Of a stretch of DNA of 64,000 nt, positions 51,251 to 63,200 are shown piece after piece. Every line of letters begins with the position of its first letter. Within the stretch, counting starts at the first letter, position 1. Source of the stretch: Cytospora piceicola (taxonomy: Eukaryota; Ascomycota; Sordariomycetes; Diaporthales; Cytosporaceae); contig JALQBC010000013.1 of assembly GCA_023375675.1 (NCBI GenBank), positions 558,001 to 622,000 on the forward strand, read 5' to 3'. Below the pieces are notes generated by a model, which was given only the letters and a program-made list of their open reading frames with translations, made no database searches and was not told the DNA's origin. Position numbers and translations under genes: made by a program.

Positions 51251-54200
51251 CCGAAGCTATATTATCTTTACTTTAAGGTAAAAAATTAGTATATTTAAGC
51301 CGATAGCGTTTAGTTCGATAAACTAAAAGGTTATCGCTTTTTTATTAGATATTTAAAAGCCGAAAGATTTTAATAGTATAAACAGGCTAAACTACTTATA
51401 AATTTCTAAACCGAATACCGGGAGTTTATATTATAATATCTTAAAAACAGTAGTAATATCCCTATTTATATACTATCTCTTATATTATATCTTTATCGAA
51501 ATATCTAACAGGTAGTTATAAAAAATATAATAGTATTTTATAAAGCTTTCTCGTTTCGAGCTTAATAATTAAAGCTTAAACGAAAAAGCTATTTTTAAAT
51601 AACTATAAACTTATCGTTAACTAATAACTTATTTATAACGTCCCGGCTAAAGCTTTTTTTAATATAGCTATTTTAACCTATTATAAAGAAATCCTTTAAT
51701 TTAAACCGCTTTTTATTATCGCTTTACTATTACCTTAACTATTTATACTTTTTTTAAGCTATACTATAGCGGAAAATAGACTTTAAGCTAAGCAGCCGTA
51801 GCTATAGCTATAGCTATATACGTAGACTTTTAGCAGGTTATATAATATATAAAGCTAAGTAGAATTATATTAGCTTTTTTATTATTTTAATTTATTTACT
51901 TTTATATAGAGGTTTTAGCTAAAATCGGAAGCGTAAAGGTAGCTTAACCTAATACCTTTAATAAGGTAGTAAAAGAGGTTACCTTTTACGACTAGCTCGA
52001 GGTAAAGAATCTATCTTTTACGTTTAACTTCTTTTACGTTTAGCTTTTTTTACGTTTAACCTTTTCTACGTTTAACTAAGCTAAATAAGTAGTTATTATA
52101 GTTAAGGCTAAAGTTAATAAGGTAGTGATTATATAAGCATTTTAAAACGCTGCCCTTTAATTAACGTAAGCGTTTAAAAAGTTTTATATTGTTTTTATTT
52201 AAACTTATATACTTACGCTATACTAGCTACATTTATATTCTTATATTATTCTATCGTTTCGTTCTTACGTTATAAATCGTTTTAAATACCTGTTTTAACT
52301 GTTATATATACCTCCTCTTCGCTTATATTTAAGTTAAGTAACCGGTTAAAGTTACCTTTTATTTAAGTATAGCTTTTAGTATATAAAGTATACGTTTTAT
52401 AAGTATATCGAGATAAACTATTATCTTTATCGTTAACGAATACTACCGGACTAAACTAAACTTAAACTTAAACTTATACTAATCTTTAACTTTAATAGAT
52501 TATATAAAACCGAAAAGAAGATTAAAGATTATTACTATTCTAAAGGTATTAAATTAGGTAAAGACTTAATACTTTTATAGTAAGAGGTAACTTTATAAAA
52601 CTTATAGCTAATAAGTTAAGTCGCCTTTATAGCTAATAGGTTAAAGGAGAGATACGATATATAAAGGTAGCTATAATTATCTTTAAGCTAGTAGTTACTT
52701 TAGTCTATAAACGTCTCGGTTAATTATTTACCTTTTTTTTTTTTACTTAAATACTTTATACTAAGGTATATATTTTCTTAAGTATATTCTATACTTAGTA
52801 GAATATTATTTTAATATACTAGATATAGTTTTTAATATATTTATAAGGAAATTTTATTATAAGTAATTAATTCTTTTAGTTAAATAAATAAATATATAAT
52901 ATAATACTTTTTACTTCGGCTATTAATTATATAATACCGTTTAGCGACCTCGATTAGTATATCGCTTTTATCGCTTTAATTAGTTAGCTTTTTTTTCGTT
53001 TTTTTACTTAGCCGGTATTTCGTCTGTAGAGAAATACTCGAGTTAAAAAATCCCTTTTTAAAACTCTTACTTATACTATATATTTTAGATATTACCGGCT
53101 ATTTATAATTTCGAAACCTTATAATTCCGAAACCTATATATAGTAAACGTTTTTAATAGCTAAAACTGTAAAAACAGCCGAGTAAACAGAGTACTATTAG
53201 CTATTATATACTCTATAAGTTTTATATATTATACGATGCCTTTCTCTTTCTTTTTACTTATCGATAGTAAATTAGATATTATTATAAAGTAAAACCTGCC
53301 TGTAAGGTAAAACCTGCTTAATAAATAAAGGTCGCTATTTTTATATAGCTAGCGGCGGTAAGGTAGAGTATATACGGTATTTCTAAGTAATAAAAAACTC
53401 TAATTTAAACCTTTGTAGTTTTTTATAAAATATCGTTACTTTAAATACAGACTAATTTTATATAAGAGAATGTCTGTTAGTTGCTTATTATATTTATTTA
53501 CTATTCCGGTGCTTTTAGTTAGCTAGAACTTTTAAACTTTATATACTTAACTTTTAGAAAAAAAATCTGTTAGTTACTTATTATAAATATCTACTATTTC
53601 GGTACTTTTAGTTAGCTTAAAACTCTTAAACTTTATATACTTTTACTTTTAAACTAATTACTACTCGGCTAAAAAACTATAAAACTTATCTAACGCTATT
53701 ACTTACTTACTTTATTAATAAGATATCCGAAACCCGAGACTTAAACGAAGCTAAAACTTTTTATAAGTATTACTTAATTCCCTTTATATATATAAATACT
53801 TACGATATTTAATCGGCTCCGGCCTTTATAAAGTCTTTTATAAGGCTTTTTCTGTTATAAACGACGTCTATAAGATATTTAAAGAGCTTCGCGTACCGGG
53901 TATTAACGCCTTCGGTCTAGCTTTAAAGGATAATTAAGGCCGCGTCCGGGCCTTTATCTTTAAGGTAAGCTAAATCGCTACGTAAAATAAACTAAAGCTG
54001 TACTTTAAACGTAGATAGTATATTTAAGCTAAAATAATAAAGGTCGGAAATAAACGCTACACGTTCGATTACTATATTGCCGGCGGTATAAACCGTACTA
54101 TAGTTAATAGTTATACTTACTTTACGGCTATTAGTTAGCCTAATAGCCGTAAAGTTTATAATCGGTCCTTTTTTAATATCTCTTAAAGCGGTTTTTCTAA

Positions 54201-54565
54201 AGCGATATTATTTAAACGTAAAAGGCTTACTATCGAAGAAAATAAAGATAAAGACGAGGATCGTTAAACGACTAACGATAAAGACCGCTAGACTACTAAT
54301 AATAAAGGCTGCTAAACTACTAATAAAGAGTAATAGGCTGTCGCTGTTAGGTTAAAGAAGGGGGACGATGTACTTTATATAGTTAGTTAGTCTTTAATAT
54401 TTTAAAGACCGGCTTAATATGCTTTATAAACGTATATATAATAAACACTTATAGACGACGATAAGGATATATTAATTAATAGTATTAACCTCGACTTTAT
54501 TTTAATCTAACTGCGTATAAGTTTATAGACCTTATTAATATCGGTATATATTATAACGTAGTCGA

Positions 54566-54642
54566 GGTTAAGGTTAAGGTTAAGGTTAAGGTTAAGGTTA
54601 AGGTTAAGGTTAAGGTTAAGGTTAAGGTTAAAGTTAAGGTTA
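54566..54642. repeat. Telomere-like hexamer array (GGTTAA)n in the right TIR
   Basis: About 13 copies of GGTTAA, mirrored in the left TIR by about six CCTTAA copies. Confidence 0.93.
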
Positions 54643-54840
54643 TAGTCGAATATTCGAATCGATATAACCGGCTAGTAAACCGGTCGCTAAAATTAAAAGG
54701 CGAGCTTACTAACCGGCTATATCTATATAATTACTACCGTGTTTATAATTATAGCTATTATAGCTATTATAGCTATTATAGTTAAATTAATCTTAAGGAA
54801 AGGTGCTATAGGTAGTTTAACTAGTTACATATTCTGTAAC

Positions 54841-55205
54841 GGACCGACCGTAAGAGGTATCGTAGCTATCGTAAATCTTCCGGGGCGGACCGGCCGTAAA
54901 AGGTATCGTATATAGATCTTCCGAGGCAGACCGACCGTAAAAGTATCGTAGTTATACGTTATATATTCTATATTCCGTTTTCTATAACAGACCGACCGTA
55001 AAAGGTATCGTAGCTTCCTGTATCGCTTTTTTTACTCGGTATAGCTTAAGCCGACCGTAGCGGACCGACCGTAAAGGTATTATAGCTATCGTAGATCTTT
55101 TATAACGGACCGACCGTAAAAGGTATCGTAACTATACGTTATATGTTTTATAACGGACCGACCGTAAAGGTATCGTAGCTATACGTTACATGTTCTGTAA
55201 TAGAC
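54841..55205. repeat. Minisatellite of 45-60 bp units within the right TIR
   Basis: GACCGACCGTAAAAGG followed by TATCGTAGC recurs seven or eight times with variable spacers (starts near 54842, 54886, 54929, 54989, 55062, 55107 and 55155). The left arm has no such expansion at the equivalent place, only one related stretch (about 15285-15360). Confidence 0.88.
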
Positions 55206-55550
55206 CGATTATAAGATATATTAGAAATATACTACCGATACGGCTACGATTAAATAAACAGAAGATAAAGGACTATTAAGCATAATAAAAGCTAAACGAT
55301 TAGAACTCGAAGGTCGAAGGTAAAGGCGATATAAAGACAGAGATAGCTACGATTAAGACTCGAAGGCTAGCTTTAAGTTATAGTTTCGAAAGCTTAAAGG
55401 TAAACTTTAGAGATAAGTTTTAACTTACGATATATGTATTACACTCGAAAATACACTTTAGAAACAGGCTTTAGACTCGAGATATACTCTAAAAACAGAT
55501 GTTAAACTCGAAAATACACCTCCGAAACAGTATCTTAGGAGTTAAGACCT

Positions 55551-56324
55551 GCCGAAAATGGGAAAAAATCGCTCTCGGTTGACAAGGGCATCACGTATAA
55601 AGTAAGAACTGAATGGCGAGTTAGATAGGCGCATACCTAGAACCGTCTGGGCCGTCTGGCGTGGCCAAATTATGAATAAGTGACGCATTTCTTTATTACT
55701 GCATCAAAGGATTCAAGTTCAGGTTTTGTCGCCTAGTCAAATCGAGGGCCTTTCATTTTGCCCGTCCGCATGGAGTCAGTACATTCAGAAAGAGCAGGAG
55801 AATCAAGTATGATCGTGCCGCTTCCCACGGTCTCCCGTTTTGGTTTTCGTCCTCCCCAAGTTGTTGAGGTAAGGCGAAATTTAACCACGAGTCAACGTTA
55901 GAAGGGCTTAACCCTGGGGGACGGGACAGGAGCTTATTCGATCTGAAAGACGGAATTGACTTCCTGGCCGTTGGGCTTTGTTACAAGTTACCTGGGTAGT
56001 CTTGATAGTCGTTAATTACTGTAGTAGTGGAAGTTCTCTCCATACTGATTCATTGTTCTGTTCCCTAACGTACCCGCTAGAACTGAGTTCCTAATGGCTA
56101 ATCGATCGAGTCGTTCTCTTCCGTGCCACCGGCCGGGGACCGTGAACGGTGGGCCGTCACTAATAAGCGCACAGCCCGGCCCGGGGTGCACGGACACCAA
56201 ACTCGCCCCATCAACTAATTCAGGTCACGAACATTGATCTGACCTCGTCATCTTTCCTGCCATCACAATCCCCCAAAACCATAAATACCGGGTCCTGTCC
56301 ACATGCGCCACTGACCTTGTCGAT
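55551..56324. promoter_or_regulatory. spp2 upstream region, right flank of the giant element
   Basis: About 775 bp of normal composition lie between the element edge and the spp2 start. The spp2 promoter must lie here or have been replaced by the insertion. Short antisense open frames (56012-56200, 56225-56518) have no support. Confidence 0.5.
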
Positions 56325-57275
56325 ATGGCTGACCAAAACTCGTCCCGTATCGCCATTCGGTTCGGTGCCCCAACCCCCAACGGCACCAAAAGCGCACCTC
56401 GTCCTACGCCGTCCACCGCCTTGGGCAAGCGATCACGACCACAGTTCGACCATGACGAAGACTCGGACGGGGACGAGCCCGCCGACGCACAGCCTGAGAC
56501 CATCACACATTTTGGCACAAACGGTGCAGAATACGTTGACGACGAACCATCCCGCAGGGACCAACACGACTCTGATCAACAAGATGGAAGTCGGAGGCGA
56601 GACTCTCCAGCAAATGGCAGTCGCGAGAGGCCTGTCAAGAAGGCCGATGAAGTCGAAGAGGAGGAACCGATGAAATTCGGCTTGACAGTGACGAAGAAAC
56701 CAAAACAAGACGAGAGCAAAGGCGAAGATGTCAAGGAGGCAGAGAAGGCGCCAAAGACTGCCGACGAGGAAGCAATCGATGCGCTCATGGACGATTCAGG
56801 GAGACGACGACTACTCCACCGCACCGAGGAAGACGCCTTCCGCGACGCCGCCGCTGACGCCCCTGAGGTGGACGACATCGAGACCTACGATGCATTCCCG
56901 GTCGAAGGCTTCGGCGAGTCGCTGCTGTTAGGCCAAGGCTGGGATGGCAAGAAGCGCGGCATAGAGGTCAAGGAGATAAAACGACGTCCAAACGGGATGG
57001 GCTTGGGTGCCAAGAAGCTGAACGTGGAGGAGGATCTGGGCGGCTGGGACAGCAGGGGAAAGAAGGGCGGCGAGAAAAAACGGCCGAGGCTCGAGGACTA
57101 CCGACGCGAGAGGGACAGAGAGAGCAGCAAACGGGAGGACAAACACCGCGACAGCTACAAGAACGAGCGGGAGCGTGAACGTGAACGACACAGGGGCAGA
57201 GACCGCGACCGTTCACGGGACCGGGATAGGGATCGTGATTCCCACAGACACCGCGACAGGGATCGCCGACGATAG
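56325..57275 (+). CDS. spp2: Pre-mRNA-splicing factor Spp2 (GPKOW-type)
   Basis: Spp2 carries a G-patch-like segment that binds and activates the DEAH helicase Prp2 in the catalytic activation of the spliceosome. This is a single exon of 316 residues. The N terminus (IAIRFGA) and a lysine-rich stretch with MKFGLTVTKK near 116-125 fit the family. The diagnostic block lies at residues 187-232: ETYDAFPVEGFGESLLLGQG, then WDGKKRGI, then RRPNGMGLGAKKL. The tail (about 255-316) is an RE/RD/RS-rich low-complexity region typical of splicing proteins. The start is the first ATG of the frame and gives the expected N terminus. Transcription runs away from the giant element, which begins about 775 bp upstream. 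Confidence 0.92.
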   Translation: MADQNSSRIAIRFGAPTPNGTKSAPRPTPSTALGKRSRPQFDHDEDSDGDEPADAQPETITHFGTNGAEYVDDEPSRRDQHDSDQQDGSRRRDSPANGSRERPVKKADEVEEEEPMKFGLTVTKKPKQDESKGEDVKEAEKAPKTADEEAIDALMDDSGRRRLLHRTEEDAFRDAAADAPEVDDIETYDAFPVEGFGESLLLGQGWDGKKRGIEVKEIKRRPNGMGLGAKKLNVEEDLGGWDSRGKKGGEKKRPRLEDYRRERDRESSKREDKHRDSYKNERERERERHRGRDRDRSRDRDRDRDSHRHRDRDRRR

Positions 57276-60200
57276 ACACCCTCTATTATTCTGACGGGTC
57301 TCCTGGATGGGTGTTTGCGCTGATACGACTGAGTTATGGCTTCGAAGAATGAACACATACAAGGCCGTAGGTAGCCCGTTTTGTGTCATCATCATGGCAA
57401 TGGGCTAAACACAATTCCAGTTCATCAGCGAGGCACCTGGTTTTCAAGGACTCTAGGGTGCCCCATGATTTCCAGCAGCCAATTTGACCACGAAAAGTAC
57501 AAGCCAGTTGGCTTCACAACGCGAGTTGCCTGGTTGACACTCAGCCGGGCAGTAAGCCGGCCATCCCATGGGCGACTGAAATGGCCAAATCTCAGGGTCA
57601 ACCTTGGCTTCCTAGGTAAGCCCTAGCAACAAGCCTCTGGGCCCTCAGCAAGTGATTCTCGCCTCGAAACGTGGGGCTGAATCCTCGTCTCAATACTTTG
57701 TTGACACTGCCTGCTTCCGCCTATGAATTCTACCTCAGTGACACATCTGACGCGTGTGATTTTCTCCTGGACCTAGGTCTCTTGGACTTAGAAACGTGAC
57801 GCCGCACTGCTGGCCGCACTGCTGCATTACGGGCGGCGAGAAAGAAAGAGAGAAAAAGAAGGAAACCAACAGCCTCGCAACAGTACTATGCAGCGCGCTG
57901 CTTCCTTGGCCGTCCAGTTGTCTGCAAACGTTTCGCCTTCTATAGGGCCAAGTGGCTGAAAACTGTGACCCGCTCGGGGGTTTCCAGCGGCCTGTTATTG
58001 CAGGTTGACGTTGAATACATCGACTTACATTGCCCGGTCCATGGGTGGGTCGGGCACACCACGACAGCCTCAGAAGCCTACAGAGCGGAAATAACCAAAA
58101 GTCTGCGGTGGTAGTATTACTCTAGGTTACAGGCCAGACAGTTCAACCGGCTACAACTTTGGAAAAAGCTTACAGTCATGTGGCACTGTGGTCGGTCATG
58201 GAACCCATGCGACACCAGGGAAGCAGCAATAACCTTCCGTTTTCATCGGGAGGGTAGACTTGACCTTCGCGGCCTCGGAGAGGAGTTTCCTCGCGGCGAT
58301 GCTCAGATTGCACGCAACTAGCCGAAGAGGCTGGCGCATGGCTCTTCGGACGACGAGAATTACGTTCCCCTCTATCGAGTGTCCTGAAGTCGCACACTCG
58401 AATGTGCGTCGTGTCCGACCCCCGGGTGGGCTTCGGAATTCGAAGCGTCTGGCTTCTTCGCCGGGTGGAGCCGGCTCTCAAGGTGAACAATGGCAGGTCT
58501 GCCTGTAGTCAGGCTTGGCTCGTCCTGATATCTGTGGTGTTCAAGTTGGAAGCGGGCGCCGCCTGCGCATAGCACGAATTTGAGCGTGAGCCTCTGACGG
58601 GTTGTAGTGTCTGCTTACAGAGTGCTCAAGATAGCCGAGTCACCCTTCCCGACAAAACTCTGCCTCGCTGAATACAAGCGGCTTATTCGAAATCTCCAAA
58701 CATCGAGGTCGGGGTCGGACTTCTGATATGAGTCGACGTTGCGATCGGTGATATGTTTCCTGGTGTGTTCAACTCTTGAGCAGAGTTCTTCAGGAAGAAC
58801 AACGGCGGTGCGCATACACCTCGAAAAACGGACCCAGAGGGTAACGACCCCAAAGCAGATAATTTACGACATGAGTGAATAACTCGGGGAAGATGGGAGG
58901 TGGGTATCCGGTCGGACACCACCCAGGAGGATGCATTCCAATGAAGATATCGGGGCTGGATTTGACAGTGGTCAGCCCGGAACATCGAATGGCGCCACCA
59001 CGGTTCCAGGTACCTCTCTCTCCTTTCCTTTAGGGCACAGCTTCACACAGCTCACCTGAATCGCAAGCGATGGAAAGAATGACCGCGGCCGGGGGGTATC
59101 TCAAAGGCCTCGAGAGAGTGTTGATATATCTGTCTACGACAAGAGTATTGTGCTTGGCTCTTGAGGTCTGCTCGGAGTTGCCTACCTGGCAACTCCTGGC
59201 GAGAATGCTCTTGTCCTCTGGGTCTACATAGTTGCTCATTCTGCACTGGGGATCATCAGCTACGAGTCTCCGTGCCCGCTGCTCGGTCTGAGGTGAGACA
59301 CTATTTTCTGGTGAGACATGTCGTGGTCCCTTTCACGCCATTCCAGCTCGAGACAATGCCAATATATTCCAAGGCACCAGAGCCGTTCGAACCTCGGGGG
59401 TTCGGCAAACAGACGTGATTTGGAGTTTGGTGCTCTTGACTTCGAATCGTTCAGCCCGGAACCCGACGCGACAACTTCACAGAGAAGGACGTCATCGAGA
59501 TAGCAATAGATAATCACATCTCACCGCAGCGGATCAGGTCTGCAGTGTGACCGCCTGTGCGCCCACTGTCGCTTAGTAACATGCACGTAACACGCCCACT
59601 GCGTCCAGCCAGGCCAGAACATGTGCTCTGGAACCCATCATAGAATTTGCCAGAAGGGACGCCGTGCAGCCTCGCTTGCGTGGATCAGCCGTCTTGTGAC
59701 CGACAAGCCGCCCCGGTAAGCAGCAGGGCATAACTGACAAGATTGCGGCGACTTGCAGATCTCAACGGTTCGTCACGTTGGTCACTCTTGTCCACCCTCT
59801 TCCCCTCCCCCCCCCTTCCACCCTAAAACCGCGTGGGCATCCGCGGGCCAAATCCGCGACGGGAAGCCGTCCGGGGAAGGAGACGAGAATGGACGCACAG
59901 CACACGCGCACACACAAGAAGAATGAAAAACCGAGACATGTCACTGCATCTTTCCGTCACTGTATTGTTCTTTTTCGAGGTGTGTCCCACGATGCGGTGA
60001 GGAGTGAGGGATATCGGTCCCTGCGCAGTGATAAGGTGCGCCTCGGCAAGGGGACCAGAAGGAAGGAAAAGGAAGGGGGAAAAAAACCGGACGGTCACCG
60101 GACGGACGGCTGAAGGGACAGGAAGCAAACTGCTGCCGTAGCACATCAGCAATCAGGGAACCCTCGCCTACATACCTGATACCATGGCCCGTCGGGGTAT

Positions 60201-63200
60201 TCCCCGTGGCCCGCTGAGGCGTCGTCCCCCGCGGGCTACCACTTGACCACCACTGTCTGCCTGCCTGCCTGCCTGCATTTCCAAAGGGGGCGCCGTCCGC
60301 CGCCGCCGCAGATGTTGGACCCCCCCATTCCCCTTCTCAGCCGCCTCTGGAGGGGGTTGGACAACAATTCGCCAACACGGAAGCACGGCCGCGGAAGGAC
60401 GACACTGCAGCGACGACCGTTCCGGGCCTGCGAGGGCGGGAGTGGAGGTCACGGCGTCGTCATGAGGTAGGCGGGCAAGGATATGCTTGTCATGTCCAGA
60501 TACAGTGACCTATCTAGTGTGAGAAGAGAGGCAGAAAAAACACTGGGGCCGCCGTCTTCCCCGTCTTCCCCGGTCCGAAGGGCAATCAATGGACGACGGT
60601 CATCTTTTTTTTTTTTTTCCCTGTGTTCAAGGGCTCGTATTGCCCAGAGCAGAAAAACTAATACAAACGTCAGGCGTCGTCACGCCCTCCCACCCCAACA
60701 CACGTGGAGGCATACTTGTGTAACGCGCACAGAACATTGGCACGGGGGGGGGGGGGGCAGTCCAGACCTTTTCTGACCCTTTTGGCGAGCCGCCGAGCCG
60801 CCGGTGATGCATGTGCGCAGGTCGTGCCGTAGCAATCTTGGTACATTACATTACATACATGCGTTTTTTGCTTTTCCATGGGACCGCGATGTGGAATCCC
60901 AATTAGGCCCGCCGCAGACGCACGGCAGCGACTAGTGGCCTGTCATCGAGGTCGGGGGATGGGGACCCCTTCTTCCCTAGGGCGATGTGGGCTGATGTAT
61001 CTATCTCGATGGGGTACATGTCTGCCGTCGCATCAGCCAACAACCTTGGAACATACATAGACCACCTAGGTATATATGCAACGTACCGCCGCATGGCTGT
61101 CACACCTCCTACCGTTTCGGGTGATACAGGCAGTCACACTAGGTAGCAAGGTTGTAGAGGATCCTGTGTCGACTTTATCCTCCCCCTTCCCAAACGAGAA
61201 CGCACTACACTCAGGCAGTAAGTAGTACGCACGCGCCTTTGGGACTTTTTTTTTTCCCCCCCAGCCCAACACGGGCATGCAGCAGACCGCTCCAGGCGTG
61301 CGTGCCACGTACCAGGTTGACGGGAGAGGGCATCTGCCAGACGGAGACGGGCCCGACGTCAACTTGCATGACGGGCGAGAAACAACACCAGACACGTGCG
61401 CCGGGCGCGCCGTGTCGTGTGAAGATTGCCCATCCGTAGGGCGGGCGGGCGGCCGGGCGGGCGTTGCAAGAATAGACGACGATCGATCGTGGAGGTGAAG
61501 CTGGCTGGCTGGCTGCTGTGGCCGGGTGCCGTGTTACGAGGTGGAGGCCGGGTAGCATGGCGTTTTATTGTCAACGGGCTTGTTATGTATGTCAGAGTCG
61601 AGTTGAACTGTAGAGGGGCGCTACTGCAGCACAGAGGCCCCCCCCCCTCCTCCTCCTCCCTCCAAATCCGTCCTCGGGGCTACATGCCGGTGCAGATGCT
61701 AACGGCGAGGTGCCATCTGCGGGTGACAATTTGAGAGATCCGGAAGGCACTTATGTGATGTGATGGGTGAGATGTGAGAGGTTCCAGGGGTCAGGTTGGC
61801 GGTGGAGGTCTGAGAAGCGTATGATCGTTCAGAAATGGGCCTGGCAGATGCGAAGCAGCTTTTCCGTTTTCGATATCCTGGCTAGATAGATATGTCTTGA
61901 TCTAGTGGTACCAAGGTACCTATGCACTATTCTGCTTATCAGCATACAATAGTTCCATTGAATGAATCACTAGTTGGAGCAAGCACTGGTTCTCGTGTGA
62001 TAACGAGGAAGTAGTGTATCCAGAGTTGGCCAGTGAGAAAAGGTCTGTGTTCAGGGGCCTAAACCAACAAGCTGTGGGAAAGTTTAATCGCATTGAATTA
62101 GAAGCCCAAGGGGGCCGGAATAAATTTGAAGGAGGCGATGTTCAGAGTTACACATGGCAGACCTATCCGGAGAAGCCACAAGTGGCGTGAACCTTCACAA
62201 CCACCTACATAGTAGAAGACGGTGACAGCGTGTCCTAGACGAGAACAACATCTTTCCACGAATTTGGGTTTCTTGAAATGCAGCCTTACCTTACCTCTGC
62301 GAGAAAGACAGCAGCCGTCTTTATCTCAGCCCAATAGCACAATCATACTGCCCAGACGCATTGCAGGTTGCTTGCCAAGTGGCAACGAGTCACCTTAGGC
62401 CGCTCCTGAGTGCATCACAGTCTTCTGGGCAACGACATTATGAGCCAGTCACCTATTTCGGCTTCCCGATCTCCAACTGCAGCATCCCTACCTTTTCCTT
62501 TCCTCTCCAGCCCCATTACTACCCCCCAGCTGCCATTGTCAAGTACCGCGGACATGCCATGGGGGAACCTATTGGCGCCTGGCCTTCGCAGTGTTGCTAC
62601 CAACCGGGCTAGGCCTGTCACCAGCAAGGGAAGTGTACCCGAATCGTTTTGTCTGCATCCCAAAGATGCATCGGGCTTCGAGCAGCATCAGAGACCACCC
62701 AAACTTGTCCAGACGATCCTGGGCAGCCATGGCAATTTTCCTCCCACCATGCTCTCTCCCTGCATAAAGCACCTGCTCGCCTTTTGGCATGGCTATTCCT
62801 TCCCACCACCTCAGACTTGCTGCAGGCCTCCGTCTCTCAGAAGCAAACACGTCTTCACACCGACTTGTCGGACTGTCAAAGTGTCAACCACGTTTCGGAC
62901 GACGTAGTTGCATCGTCTATAGCATCACGTGCAGTTTAGGTCGATGTGGTCCGGCGGACATGGTTCATTGGCACCCACAGCTGCAACCACGGAGAGACCG
63001 ACCTCCTGTGGCAGTCGCATATGAAGGCAGATTTATGACAAGCACGGCTAATTGCAACGTCATGGCGAGCTGCTTCTCGACGTGTCAACCCAGCACAGGT
63101 GTCAGATGCGGACTGACAGATGCAGATGTTGGCTCGGGTGTCCGCGCCCTCCAGGTCAGCTGGATCACTAGACCCTGCCTTCAAGGTGCTGCTGACTGTA

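Larger units (their letters stand above)
14836..55550. mobile_element. 40.7-kb RIP-inactivated giant element with long terminal inverted repeats
   Basis: The block starts and ends abruptly. Inside, the sequence is AT-rich, CpA and TpG are almost absent, and CpG is kept: the trace of repeat-induced point mutation. Outside, composition is normal within tens of bases. The left end (GGTAGGTCTTAACTC) and the right end in reverse complement (GGCAGGTCTTAACTC) match, and similarity continues through about 0.85-1.0 kb in the same order, including satellites and a hexamer array. RIP acts only on duplicated DNA, so mutation over the whole 40.7 kb implies that the whole unit, or everything nested in it, was multicopy. 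No intact gene remains. No clean target-site duplication was found; weak inverted similarity continues outward to about 14801 and 55592, so exact ends are uncertain. Alternatives are a nest of smaller elements framed by an old one, or a heterochromatic or centromere-like island. The superfamily is unknown. Confidence 0.7.
54541..55550 (-). repeat. Right terminal inverted repeat (TIR)
   Basis: This is the reverse complement of 14836-15720 through the blocks listed there. It ends (plus strand) in GAGTTAAGACCTGCC. It is longer than the left arm because of a minisatellite at 54841-55205. RIP-type transitions are present in both arms but at different sites, so the arms were mutated independently after the element formed. 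Confidence 0.9.

Noticed and set aside
14801..55592. Target-site duplication at the ends of the element
   Set aside because: The flanks show weak inverted similarity (TGCC, GACAA/TTGAC, GAGAG) rather than a direct duplication, so neither the exact ends nor a duplication can be claimed.
59778..60113. 111-codon plus-strand frame in the right arm
   Set aside because: Basic, low-complexity product with equally long frames on the opposite strand; no evidence of a gene.
62410..62907. 165-codon plus-strand frame in the right arm
   Set aside because: Ser/Pro-rich with no domain, no good start context and competing frames on both strands; not enough to call a gene.
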